Assembly: GCF_000725885.1 (NCBI RefSeq)
Contig: NZ_JODR01000003.1
Span: 124,001 to 188,000, forward strand
Length of the DNA stretch: 64,000 nucleotides
From: Streptomyces albus subsp. albus
GTDB lineage: Bacteria; Actinomycetota; Actinomycetes; Streptomycetales; Streptomycetaceae
Direction: 5' to 3'
This document shows positions 16,576-24,627 of the stretch, piece after piece. The stretch's first letter is position 1. Every line of letters begins with the position of its first letter. Position numbers and translations under genes: made by a program. Under the pieces are notes generated by a model. It was not told the DNA's origin. It saw nothing but the letters and a program-made list of their open reading frames with translations, and ran no database searches.

Positions 16576-17250
16576 TCACAGCGCGGCTCCGGCGCCGCCC
16601 AGCGCGGGTTCCGGGCGGGCGGCGCGGGCGTCGATGCGGGAGCGCTGCCACCACGAGCGCAGCCCCCACAGGACGAGGCCCAGGTAGACGACGTAGACGA
16701 GACCCGAGAAGGCCAGCCCGCTGCGGAAGGCGAGCGGCACGCCCACCACGTCGACCAGCAGCCAGGCGAACCAGAACTCGACCAGGCCCCGGGCCTGCGC
16801 GACCATCGCGGCCAGGGTGCCGACGAAGATGTAGGCGTCCGCCCACGGGCTCCAGGAGAGGGCCGGGACGAGGCTGAAGAGGGTGCCGACGGCCACCGTC
16901 CCCAGCGCGGTGCCCAGTACGAGGACGCCGCGCTCGCGCCAGGTGGCGAAGCGAACGGCGATGGAACCGTCCTGTGCCTGCTGGTTGCCGCGCCGCCACT
17001 GGTACCAGCCCCACAGCGCCACGACGATCACCAGGAGCTGCTTGCCGACGCCGCCGGCCAGGTGCGCGAAGGCGAAGGCGCCGACGAGTATCAGCCCGGA
17101 CAGCAGCTGGGCTGGCCAGGTGACGATGGAGCGCCGCCAGCCCAGGGCGAGGGCGGCCAGACCGATGGTGTTGCCCAGCATGTCGGACCAGATGACGTGC
17201 TGGCCGAAGACGGTGAACGCCTCGGTGTTGAGCCACTGGAAGACGTTCAC
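16576..17250 (-). CDS. ribM: PnuC-family riboflavin transporter (RibM)
   Basis: A 224-residue membrane protein with about seven hydrophobic helices and PnuC-type motifs (WGWYQWRRG, then [17 protein letters not shown]). PnuC proteins carry nicotinamide riboside, but members inside FMN-riboswitch riboflavin operons of actinobacteria (RibM/PnuX) take up riboflavin by facilitated diffusion. The GTG at 17250 overlaps the ribE stop (GTGA), which supports the riboflavin assignment. The C-terminal 20 residues are Ala/Pro/Gly-rich. Confidence 0.88.
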   Translation of the reverse strand: MNVFQWLNTEAFTVFGQHVIWSDMLGNTIGLAALALGWRRSIVTWPAQLLSGLILVGAFAFAHLAGGVGKQLLVIVVALWGWYQWRRGNQQAQDGSIAVRFATWRERGVLVLGTALGTVAVGTLFSLVPALSWSPWADAYIFVGTLAAMVAQARGLVEFWFAWLLVDVVGVPLAFRSGLAFSGLVYVVYLGLVLWGLRSWWQRSRIDARAARPEPALGGAGAAL

Positions 17251-17933
17251 CGGATCTCTTCCTTCCGCTGCGTCCCGCCGTGTTCCTCCCGCTGCGCCCC
17301 GCCGTACGGTGTGGCCGTCTCCCCTGCCGCGCGGGCAGGGGATGCGCCGGCTTTCAGCAGCCGCTCGACGTACTTGGCCAGTACGTCCACCTCCAGGTTC
17401 ACCGGGTCGCCGGGCTGCTTGGTGCCCAGCGTGGTGAGCGCCAGGGTGGTGGGGATGAGGGAGACGGTGAACCGGTCGTCGGCGGCCTCGACCACCGTCA
17501 GGCTGACGCCGTCCACGGTGATGGAGCCCTTCTCCACCAGGTACCGGCCCAGTCCGTCGGGCAGCGCGACGGTCAGCTCGGTGCCGCTGTCCGCGTCGCG
17601 GCGGGCCGTGATGGTGCCGGTGCCGTCCACGTGCCCCTGCACCAGGTGGCCGTCGAGCCGGCCGCCGAGCGCCATGGGTCGCTCCAGGTTGACGGGCGAG
17701 CCGACGGTCAGCGCGCCCAGGCTGGAGCGGTGCAGGGTCTCGGCCATGACATCGGCGGTGAACTCTCCGTCACCCGTCTCCACGACGGTCAGGCACACGC
17801 CGTTGACGGCGATCGAGTCGCCGTGGCCGGCGTCCGCGGTGACGCGTGGTCCGCGCAGCCGCAGCCGGGCCGACTCCCCGTGGTCCTCGACGGCGACGAC
17901 CCGGCCCAGTTCTTCCACGATTCCGGTGAACAC
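17247..17933 (-). CDS. ribE: Riboflavin synthase alpha chain
   Basis: A 228-residue enzyme with two tandem lumazine-binding half-domains. The first starts MFTGIVEELGRV with DSIAVNGVCLTV, the second has KGSITVDGVSLTV. It converts two molecules of ribityllumazine into riboflavin plus the pyrimidine recycled by RibH. The GTG at 17933 follows the ribD stop with no gap. About 30 C-terminal residues beyond the usual end are low complexity. The gene is called ribE or ribC in different species. Confidence 0.96.
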   Translation of the reverse strand: MFTGIVEELGRVVAVEDHGESARLRLRGPRVTADAGHGDSIAVNGVCLTVVETGDGEFTADVMAETLHRSSLGALTVGSPVNLERPMALGGRLDGHLVQGHVDGTGTITARRDADSGTELTVALPDGLGRYLVEKGSITVDGVSLTVVEAADDRFTVSLIPTTLALTTLGTKQPGDPVNLEVDVLAKYVERLLKAGASPARAAGETATPYGGAQREEHGGTQRKEEIR

Positions 17934-19136
17934 TCAGGACTCCTCGGACTGCTCGGGATGGTCTGACTGCGCGGGCCGCCCCCCTGCGGGCGCCGCCCGT
18001 GGCGCGCCGCACACGGCGGTGATCCGCAGATCGGGGCCCAGCCGCACGGTGTCGTTCACGGTGAGCCGCAACGCCTGCGCGAGGGTGCTGATTCCGGCGT
18101 CTCCCAGCGCCTGCGGGCCGGCCCCCAGCAGGACGGGGGCGAGATAGCCGACCACCCGGTCGACCAGTCCGGCGGCGACGAACGCCCCGGCGAGAGTGGC
18201 GCCGCCCTCCACCAGCACGGAGCGGACCCCGCGCTCGTGCAGGGCCCCCAGCAGCGCCCGCAGGTCGAGCCCGGGCGCTCCGTCGCCGGCGCGGGGCAGC
18301 CGCACCAGTTGGGCGGTGCCCTGCGCGGTGCGCAGGGCCGCCTGGAGTGCTGTGGTCTCGGCGTCGTCCGCGACGGCGACGAGAGTGGGGGCCGCGTCGT
18401 CCAGCACCCGCGCGCCTTGCCGGACGACGGCGGCGTCGGTGTCCACGACGACGCGGAGCGGCTGGACGGCGCCGGGCACCTTCCGCACCGCCAGGTGCGG
18501 GTCGTCGGCGCGGGCGGTGCCGGAGCCGACGAGCACGGCGTCGGACTCGGCGCGCAGCCGGTGCACATCGGCGCGGGACTCGGGGGAGGTGATCCAGCGG
18601 CTGGAGCCGTCGGCCGCGGCGGTGCGCCCGTCCAGCGTGGCGGCGTACTTCCAGGTCACGTACGGGCGGCCGTGCAGGACGGAGGTCAGCCATGCCACGT
18701 TGCCCGCGGCGGCCTCGTCGGCCAGCAGCCCGCCCTCGACGTCGACGCCGGCCGCGGCGAGCGTGCGGGCACCGCCCTGCGCACCGGGGCTGGGGTCGGG
18801 CACGGCGTAGACGACGCGGGCTACCCCCGCCTCGAGGAGCGCCTGTGCGCAGGGGCCGGTGCGGCCGGTGTGGTTGCAGGGTTCGAGGGTGACGACGGCG
18901 GTGCCGCCCGCGGCATCGGCACCGGCCTCGGCGAGCGCGTGCACCTCGGCGTGCGGACCGCCGGCCCGCTGGTGCCAGCCCTCCCCCACCGTGCGGCCCT
19001 CCCGGTCGAGCACGACGCAGCCGACGACCGGGTTGGGGCTGGTGGAGCCGAGACCGCGCGCGGCGAGCTCGATGGCGCGGCGCATCGCGTCGCGCTCGGC
19101 CTGCGGCGCGGCCGGCACTGGGGGGTGGGGGGCCAC
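17934..19136 (-). CDS. ribD: Bifunctional riboflavin deaminase/reductase
   Basis: About 400 residues. The N-terminal cytidine-deaminase-type domain has zinc ligands in GPHAEVHAL and EPCNHTGRTGPCAQ. The C-terminal reductase domain has YAATLDGRTAA and the strand ESDAVLVGSGTARADDP. Together they turn the GTP cyclohydrolase II product into the ribitylamino pyrimidine. I chose GTG 19136 because AGGAGG lies 5 bases upstream, inside the leader. The longer frame to 19316 would run into the riboswitch region. First gene of the rib operon, under the FMN riboswitch. Confidence 0.95.
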   Translation of the reverse strand: MAPHPPVPAAPQAERDAMRRAIELAARGLGSTSPNPVVGCVVLDREGRTVGEGWHQRAGGPHAEVHALAEAGADAAGGTAVVTLEPCNHTGRTGPCAQALLEAGVARVVYAVPDPSPGAQGGARTLAAAGVDVEGGLLADEAAAGNVAWLTSVLHGRPYVTWKYAATLDGRTAAADGSSRWITSPESRADVHRLRAESDAVLVGSGTARADDPHLAVRKVPGAVQPLRVVVDTDAAVVRQGARVLDDAAPTLVAVADDAETTALQAALRTAQGTAQLVRLPRAGDGAPGLDLRALLGALHERGVRSVLVEGGATLAGAFVAAGLVDRVVGYLAPVLLGAGPQALGDAGISTLAQALRLTVNDTVRLGPDLRITAVCGAPRAAPAGGRPAQSDHPEQSEES

Positions 19137-19224
19137 CGGGTCCTCCTGCCTCTTACGGGCACGGACTCCGGGGCTTCGAAGGACGGATGACGAGCGCGTA
19201 TCCGGGAGGCCCCCGACGGGAGAA

Positions 19225-19256
19225 GGCCCCTTCTTCCGGGACTGCCCGGAGGGGCC
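19225..19256 (-). terminator. Hairpin of the riboswitch expression platform
   Basis: On the minus strand GGCCCCT (19256-19250) pairs with AGGGGCC (19231-19225), enclosing a second CCGGG/CCCGG stem, followed by TTCTCCC. It lies between the aptamer and the ribD start, where FMN-bound aptamer would be expected to favour termination. The T-tract is short, so a translational mechanism is also possible. Confidence 0.65.
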
Positions 19257-19288
19257 CGCCGACGGCGGTGTACCGGATGCGGCCCGCC

Positions 19289-19415
19289 GCGCACTGCCTC
19301 CCATCCGGACTTTCACCGTCGGTCCAGGAATCTCACCTGGTCAACCGGCCGCTGGCTGCGGCCGGGTCGCGGACTGTAACCGCCGGTTCGGACTTTCACC
19401 GACCCCGGAGTGCGC
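19289..19415 (-). promoter_or_regulatory. FMN riboswitch (RFN element)
   Basis: Read on the minus strand the segment contains the conserved RFN blocks in order: GGGGTCGGTGAAAGTCCGAA, CCGGCGGTTACAGTCCGCGA, GGTGAGATTCCTGGACCGAC and GGTGAAAGTCCGGATGGGAG. The P1 closing stem is GCGCACT (19415-19409) with AGTGCGC (19295-19289). It binds FMN and represses the downstream ribD-ribE-ribM-ribAB-ribH (and probably hisE-hisG) transcript. Confidence 0.97.
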
Positions 19416-19594
19416 TGACGTCACTGGTACGCGTCCAGTCTGCCACGCACGGGTGGGGGCTATGCGACCGGAGCCTGTGGGCTGACTCACAGCAGTCCCG
19501 CAGGGGCGCACGTGTTCCCTGCGTACGCCCGCGTTCCAGGCCGGCATGAGCCGGGCACGATCAGCAGGCGGGCCACGCACGAGGCGGGTCCGTG

Positions 19595-19652
19595 CACCGT
19601 CCGTGGCCGTTCACCCGGCGCCGTGACACCGGGTGAACGGCCACGGACGGTG
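19595..19652. repeat. Perfect 24-bp inverted repeat
   Basis: 19595-19618 is the exact reverse complement of 19629-19652, with a 10-base loop. It lies between the divergent rib leader and the MFS gene, 63 bases before the MFS start, where no transcription unit needs terminating. It could be an attenuator in the MFS leader, a dyad operator, or a remnant of a mobile miniature element. Confidence 0.85.
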
Positions 19653-19715
19653 ACAGACAGCGAGCGGCCGGCGTTGTCACGACGGAACGGCTCACGGGTG
19701 CGCAGGGAGACGGCA

Positions 19716-21044
19716 ATGGGCACGGGCGACGACGGAACGCGGCGGGGCGCCGCGGCGGGGGCAGCGGGCACCGAGACGGTGAGGGCCGCCACGGGCGCGC
19801 TGGCTCCCGGGCGGGACGTCCCGCCCGGTGACGGCAGGGGCGGTGCGGGAGCGGCGCACCCCCGGGACCGGCCCGGCCGGCGGGTCCGGCACGCCCGGGT
19901 GGCCGTCTCCCTCGTCTTCGCCGTGCACGGGACGGCGAGCGGCACCTTCGCCACCCGCATCCCCTGGCTGCGGGAACACCTCGGCCTGAGCCCGGGCTGG
20001 CTGGGGCTCGCGCTGGTCTTCATGACGGCGGGCGCCTCCGCCGCCATGCCCCTCTCGGCCCGGCTCGCCCACCGGTACGGCGACCGGCGCGCGCTGGCCG
20101 GGGTCTCCGTGGCGTGCTGCGCGGGTCTGGTGCTGCCGCCGCTGGCGCCCGCGCTGGGCTGGCTGTGCCTGGCCCTGTTCCTGTACGGGTGCGGCCTCGG
20201 CCTGATGGATGTCGCCATGAACGCGCAGGGCGTGCGGGTGGAGGAGTCGTACGGGCGTTCGGTGATGTCCGGGCTGCACGGGCTGTGGAGCGTGGGGACG
20301 CTGGTGGGCGGCGCGGGTGGCGCCCTCGCCGCCCACGCGGGGCTCGACGCGCGGCTCCATCTGGGGCTGGCGGCGCCCCTGCTGGCCCTGGTGGCGGTGG
20401 CCGCGGCCCGCTGGACACCCGGCGAGCCCCCGCCGGAGGCGCCCGTTGCGGCCGAGGAGACCACGACGCGGGACGAGGCGGAGGCGCCGCCCCGGTTCGC
20501 GCTGCCCTCGCGCGGGGTGCTGGCCATCGGACTGCTCGGCTTCTGCGCGGTGTTCGCCGAAGGCGCCTCGATGGACTGGTCCGGCATCTACCTGGCCGAT
20601 GTGACCGGTGCGGCGCCGGGGCTGGCCGCCTCCGCCTACACCGCGTTCGCCTGCACGATGGCACTGGCCCGGCTGTCGGGCGACGCCGTGGTGCGCCGCT
20701 TCGGGCCGGTGGTGACCGTGCGGACCGGTGGTGTGCTGGCGGCGGTGGGGGCCGCGCTGGTGGTCACCGCCCGGACACCCCCGGTCGCGGTCGCCGGGTT
20801 CGCCCTCATCGGCGTCGGCATCGCCGTGGTGGTCCCGCTGTGTTTCGCGGCGGCCGGACGGACGGCGGCCACCGCGCCGGGGCAGGCCATCGCCGGAGTG
20901 GCGACCCTCGCCTACGCCTCGGGACTGGCGGCTCCGGCGATCGTGGGATGGATCGCCCAGACGACCTCGCTGTCCGTCTCCTTCGGTGTCGTCACCGCGC
21001 TCCTCGTCGGCCTGGTGGCCACCGCGCACGTCCTGCGCACATGA
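19716..21044 (+). CDS. MFS transporter
   Basis: A 442-residue major facilitator with about 12 predicted helices after an unusually long, Gly/Arg-rich N-terminal tail (1-55). Motifs include PLSARLAHRYGDRRAL (loop 2-3 type motif A) and a second half beginning GVLAIGLLGFCAVFAEGASM. The pattern resembles YbjJ/FucP-like sugar or drug MFS proteins, but the substrate is not deducible. The ATG at 19716 has AGGGAG upstream. A longer frame would read through the 24-bp inverted repeat and is unlikely. It is divergent from the rib operon. Confidence 0.85.
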   Translation: MGTGDDGTRRGAAAGAAGTETVRAATGALAPGRDVPPGDGRGGAGAAHPRDRPGRRVRHARVAVSLVFAVHGTASGTFATRIPWLREHLGLSPGWLGLALVFMTAGASAAMPLSARLAHRYGDRRALAGVSVACCAGLVLPPLAPALGWLCLALFLYGCGLGLMDVAMNAQGVRVEESYGRSVMSGLHGLWSVGTLVGGAGGALAAHAGLDARLHLGLAAPLLALVAVAAARWTPGEPPPEAPVAAEETTTRDEAEAPPRFALPSRGVLAIGLLGFCAVFAEGASMDWSGIYLADVTGAAPGLAASAYTAFACTMALARLSGDAVVRRFGPVVTVRTGGVLAAVGAALVVTARTPPVAVAGFALIGVGIAVVVPLCFAAAGRTAATAPGQAIAGVATLAYASGLAAPAIVGWIAQTTSLSVSFGVVTALLVGLVATAHVLRT

Positions 21045-21261
21045 GCGCGCGCATCCCGCACGGCTGAGGCGCTCACCCCGCGCGCCTGGGCGCCGACCGC
21101 CCCTCGGCCGGGTCCGGCTCCGCCGGAGGGGACCGATTCCGGCCTCGTCGGACCCGCGCCCCGGGCAGCGGTACGGGGCGCTGTCCCGGCGTGATCGAGC
21201 AGTGTTCGGGCCGAACTAGGATGTGGAGCGATCGGAATCGGCCAAGTGGGCGGGAGCAGTG

Positions 21262-22644
21262 ATGGGTGGCGGACTCGGCGTGCGGTGGAAGGTGCACGGC
21301 GACGGACGCGTCCCCGCCCCGGGCGCCGTCGTCAGGCCGGACGAACGGCTGTCGTGGCCGCGTACGGCGGGCCTGGGCGCCCAGCACGTGGTGGCGATGT
21401 TCGGCGCCAGTTTCGTGGCCCCCGTGCTCATGGGTCTGGATCCGAATCTGGCCATCATGATGTCCGGCTTCGCGACGATGCTCTTCCTCCTCGCGACCCG
21501 CGGCCGGGTGCCCAGCTACCTGGGGTGCAGCCTCTCCTTCGTGGGGGTGGCCGCGGTCATCCGCGGGCAGGGCGGCAGCAGCGCCACGGTGACCGGCGCC
21601 ATCCTCGTGGTGGGCGTCGCCCTCCTCCTCGTCGGGCTGGCCGTGCAGAAGTTCGGGGCGCGGATCATCCACGTCGCGATGCCGCCGGTGGTGACGGGCG
21701 CGGTCGTCATGCTGATCGGCTTCAACCTGGCGCCGGTGACGGCGAGCACCTACTGGCCGCAGGACCAGTGGACCGCGCTGCTGACGATGCTGCTGACCGG
21801 GCTGGCCGTGGTGTGCCTGCGGGGCTTCTGGTCACGGATCGCGATCTTCCTTGGGCTGGTCGCCGGCTATGTCATGTCGTGGGCCTTCGACCGGATCTTC
21901 GGCCGCATCCACGCGCCGGACGCGAGCGGCAGGACGGTGGACCACTGGCGGCTGGATCTGTCCGGTGTGCGCGAGGCCGACTGGTTCGGTCTGCCGTCGG
22001 TGCACGGGCCGCATTTCTCGTGGTCGGCGATCCTGGTGGCGCTGCCGGTGGTGATCGCGCTGGTGGCGGAGAACGCGGGGCATGTGAAGGCCGTCGGCGA
22101 GATGACGGGCGACCCGCTCGACGACAAGCTGGGCACGGCCATCTCCGCCGACGGGGTCGGCAGCGTGCTGTCCACCGCGGTCGGCGGACCGGCCACCACG
22201 ACCTACTCGGAGAACATCGGCGTCATGGCCGCCACCCGCGTCTACTCGACGGCGGCGTACTGGGCGGCGGCGTGCTTCGCCCTGCTGTTCGGCCTCTGCC
22301 CCAAGTTCGGCGCGGTCGTCGCGGCCGTCCCCGGCGGGGTGCTCGGCGGCATCACCGTCATCCTGTACGGCATGATCGGGCTGCTCGGCGCGCAGATCTG
22401 GATCAACAACGGCGTCGACATGCGCAATCCGCTCAATCTGGTGCCGGTGGCCGCCGGCATCATCATCGGCATCGGCAATGTGACGCTGAAGTTCACCGAC
22501 ACCTTCGAGCTGGGCGGCATCGCACTGGGCACCCTCGTCGTCCTCACCGGCTACCACGTCCTCAAGGCGCTGGCCCCGCCGCATCTGAAGACGCAGGAGC
22601 CGCTGCTGGACGAGGGCACCAGCGACTACGACGAGAAGAGCTGA
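21262..22644 (+). CDS. NCS2 family nucleobase permease (uracil/xanthine type)
   Basis: A 460-residue permease with about 14 hydrophobic segments. NCS2 motifs are GAQHVVAMFGASFVAPVL in helix 1, ALVAENAGHVKAVG in helix 8 (the Glu contacts the nucleobase) and GGPATTTYSENIGVMAATRV in helix 10. These are typical of the uracil permease branch (UraA/PyrP-like) rather than xanthine carriers. The start ATG at 21262 has GGGAG upstream; a longer frame to 21223 adds 13 residues. It is a likely salvage partner to the pyrimidine genes, although not adjacent to them. Confidence 0.92.
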   Translation: MGGGLGVRWKVHGDGRVPAPGAVVRPDERLSWPRTAGLGAQHVVAMFGASFVAPVLMGLDPNLAIMMSGFATMLFLLATRGRVPSYLGCSLSFVGVAAVIRGQGGSSATVTGAILVVGVALLLVGLAVQKFGARIIHVAMPPVVTGAVVMLIGFNLAPVTASTYWPQDQWTALLTMLLTGLAVVCLRGFWSRIAIFLGLVAGYVMSWAFDRIFGRIHAPDASGRTVDHWRLDLSGVREADWFGLPSVHGPHFSWSAILVALPVVIALVAENAGHVKAVGEMTGDPLDDKLGTAISADGVGSVLSTAVGGPATTTYSENIGVMAATRVYSTAAYWAAACFALLFGLCPKFGAVVAAVPGGVLGGITVILYGMIGLLGAQIWINNGVDMRNPLNLVPVAAGIIIGIGNVTLKFTDTFELGGIALGTLVVLTGYHVLKALAPPHLKTQEPLLDEGTSDYDEKS

Positions 22645-22864
22645 CGCCGCTCACGGCCCCGGCCGCCAGGGCACGGCCCGCTCGGCGTACCGCGCCCCCT
22701 CCACCCGGCAAGCCGGCCGTGCCCGGTGGGATACCACGTGTCCGGCCGGGCCGCATGCGATCGGGCCGGTCTGCGGCGGACGCCGGATTCGCGCGTCCTC
22801 CGTCCGGGGGCCCTGCGGTGCGGGCTGCCCGCACCCGGTGCGGCCGGCTGCCACCCTGCGGGAC

Positions 22865-23572
22865 ATGACCTTCACGGAGCAGGTGCCCGCGCAGCGCGCG
22901 GCGATGTCGGCATCCGTCGCCGAAGTGACGGCCCGGATGCGGCAGATCGGCGCGGCGCTGCCGCGCCAGGACGGTGTGGCCGTCTTCAACCGGGTGTATC
23001 TGTCGGTGACCGGGGAACTGGAACGGCGCCTCGCCGCAGGCCACTTCGAGGGCCGGGCCGCCACCGGCGAGCTGGGCACCCGGTTCGCGCGGCGGTTCCT
23101 GGACGCGGTGGACGCCGAGGACGCCGGTCTGCGGACGCCCTCGTGCTGGCGTCCGCTCTTCCGCTTCCGGCGCCATCCGTCCGTGCACCCCGTGCAGTTC
23201 GCGCTGGCCGGCGTCAACGCGCACATCGGTCATGACCTGCCGCTCGCGCTGCTGGACACCTGCCGGGTGCTGGACGCCCGCCCCGAGGACCTGGAGACCG
23301 ATTTCGAGCGGATCGGCGAACTGCTGACCGGCCTGGAGGAACGCATCCGGGAGGACCTGATGCCGGGGCCCGACCTGCTGGACGTGGCCGATCCGCTCAC
23401 CCATCTGATCGGCGCCTGGAGCCTGGAGCGGGCGCGCTGCGGTGCCTGGGCGGCCTTCCGCGGGCTGTGGGAGCTGCGGGCCTTCGGGGAGTTGCTGGAG
23501 GAGATGGCCCAGGGCCTGGACGCCACGGTGGGGGTGGCGGGCCGCTGTCTGCTGACACCTCTGTGGCACTGA
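22865..23572 (+). CDS. DUF5995-like conserved protein
   Basis: A 235-residue, mainly helical, soluble protein. It contains FNRVYLSVTGELERRL early and the conserved block HPVQFALAGVNAHIGHDLPLA in the middle (about 100-120), with a His-Asp pair in AHIGHD. I recognise the pattern as that of the actinobacterial DUF5995 family, whose function is unknown. The His residues could bind a metal, but that is inference. An ATG is at 22865; an alternative GTG lies 27 bases upstream. Neither has a strong RBS. The 220 bases before it contain nothing notable. Confidence 0.65.
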   Translation: MTFTEQVPAQRAAMSASVAEVTARMRQIGAALPRQDGVAVFNRVYLSVTGELERRLAAGHFEGRAATGELGTRFARRFLDAVDAEDAGLRTPSCWRPLFRFRRHPSVHPVQFALAGVNAHIGHDLPLALLDTCRVLDARPEDLETDFERIGELLTGLEERIREDLMPGPDLLDVADPLTHLIGAWSLERARCGAWAAFRGLWELRAFGELLEEMAQGLDATVGVAGRCLLTPLWH

Positions 23573-23691
23573 GCGGGCACCGGGAGCCGGGAGACACCAT
23601 TGCCGTGCGGGCGCGAATCGCGTAGGCAGGGGACGTCCGGTGCGGAAGTGCCGGACGTGACACGACCCGCGTGCGCGCGTATGGAGGCGAA

Positions 23692-24618
23692 ATGGCACTG
23701 CGACTGGGGCTGGGACTGCCACAGACGGGAACGTACGACCTGGCCACCGATGTGCCGGCCGTGGCCCGGGCCGCCGACGAGATGGGCTACGACAGCGTCT
23801 GGGTGCTGGAGCGCATCATGCGGCCCGAAGAGCCCGTGGACGACATGTATCTGATCCCGGGTCAGCCCTGGGCGGACTACTTCCGGTCGGTCGCCGACCC
23901 GCTGGTCACCCTGTCGCTGGCCGCCTCCGTCACCGAACGGGTCAAGCTGGGATCGGCCGTGCTGGTCGGCCCGCTGCACCAGCCGTTCCTGCTGGCGCGT
24001 GCGCTGGGCACGCTCGACGCGGCCAGCGGCGGCCGGATCGTCGCCGGACTGGGCACGGGCTGGTCCCGCGACGAATACGCCGCCGCGGGCGTGGACTACG
24101 ACTCGCGCGGCGCCGCCCTGGACGAGTTGCTGGACGTGTGCGCCGCCGTGTGGGGACCGGACCCGGTCTCCTACGAGGGCCGGCGCACCCGGTTCACGCC
24201 CTCGGCCGTCGGCCCCAAGCCCGCGGGCCGCATACCGGTGCTGCTGGCGGGCAGCACCGACCGGGCGCTGCGCCGGCTGGTGCGGCGGGCCGACGGGTGG
24301 CTGCCGTCGATGGTGACCAACGAGCAGGTGGCCGCGGCCCGTGCCCGTATCGCCGAACTGGCCCGCGAGGAGGGCCGGGACCCGGCGGAGCTGACCACCA
24401 CCGTCCGCGCCTCCGTCAAGCTCACCGACCGCCCGCTGGACGGCGACCGGCGTCCCTGCCAGGGCAGCCTGGAACAGATCGTGGACGACCTTCGCGGGGC
24501 CGCCCGGGCAGGGGTGGACGAGGTGCTGCTGGACAACCAGCTGACGTGCGGGAGCGCCCAGGAGCTGATCGAGTCGGCCAAGCAGCTGCGGGAGGCCGTC
24601 TCGCAGGCGGGGCTGTAG
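23692..24618 (+). CDS. LLM-class F420-dependent oxidoreductase
   Basis: A 308-residue luciferase-like monooxygenase-fold (TIM barrel) protein. It opens MALRLGLGLPQTGTYD, then ADEMGYDSVWVLERIM, KLGSAVLVGPLHQPFLLARALGTLD and GRIVAGLGTGWSRDEYAAAG, all hallmarks of F420-dependent members in actinobacteria. The ATG at 23692 has GGAGGCGAA directly upstream. The substrate is unknown. Its stop is only 9 bases from the stop of the convergent amine-oxidase gene, so the two transcripts probably overlap at their 3' ends. Confidence 0.88.
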   Translation: MALRLGLGLPQTGTYDLATDVPAVARAADEMGYDSVWVLERIMRPEEPVDDMYLIPGQPWADYFRSVADPLVTLSLAASVTERVKLGSAVLVGPLHQPFLLARALGTLDAASGGRIVAGLGTGWSRDEYAAAGVDYDSRGAALDELLDVCAAVWGPDPVSYEGRRTRFTPSAVGPKPAGRIPVLLAGSTDRALRRLVRRADGWLPSMVTNEQVAAARARIAELAREEGRDPAELTTTVRASVKLTDRPLDGDRRPCQGSLEQIVDDLRGAARAGVDEVLLDNQLTCGSAQELIESAKQLREAVSQAGL

Positions 24619-24627
24619 GGCGGGCCC

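Noticed and set aside
19512..19715. Upstream extension of the MFS gene to 19512
   Set aside because: The added residues read through the 24-bp inverted repeat, while an ATG with AGGGAG at 19716 gives a normal N-terminus.
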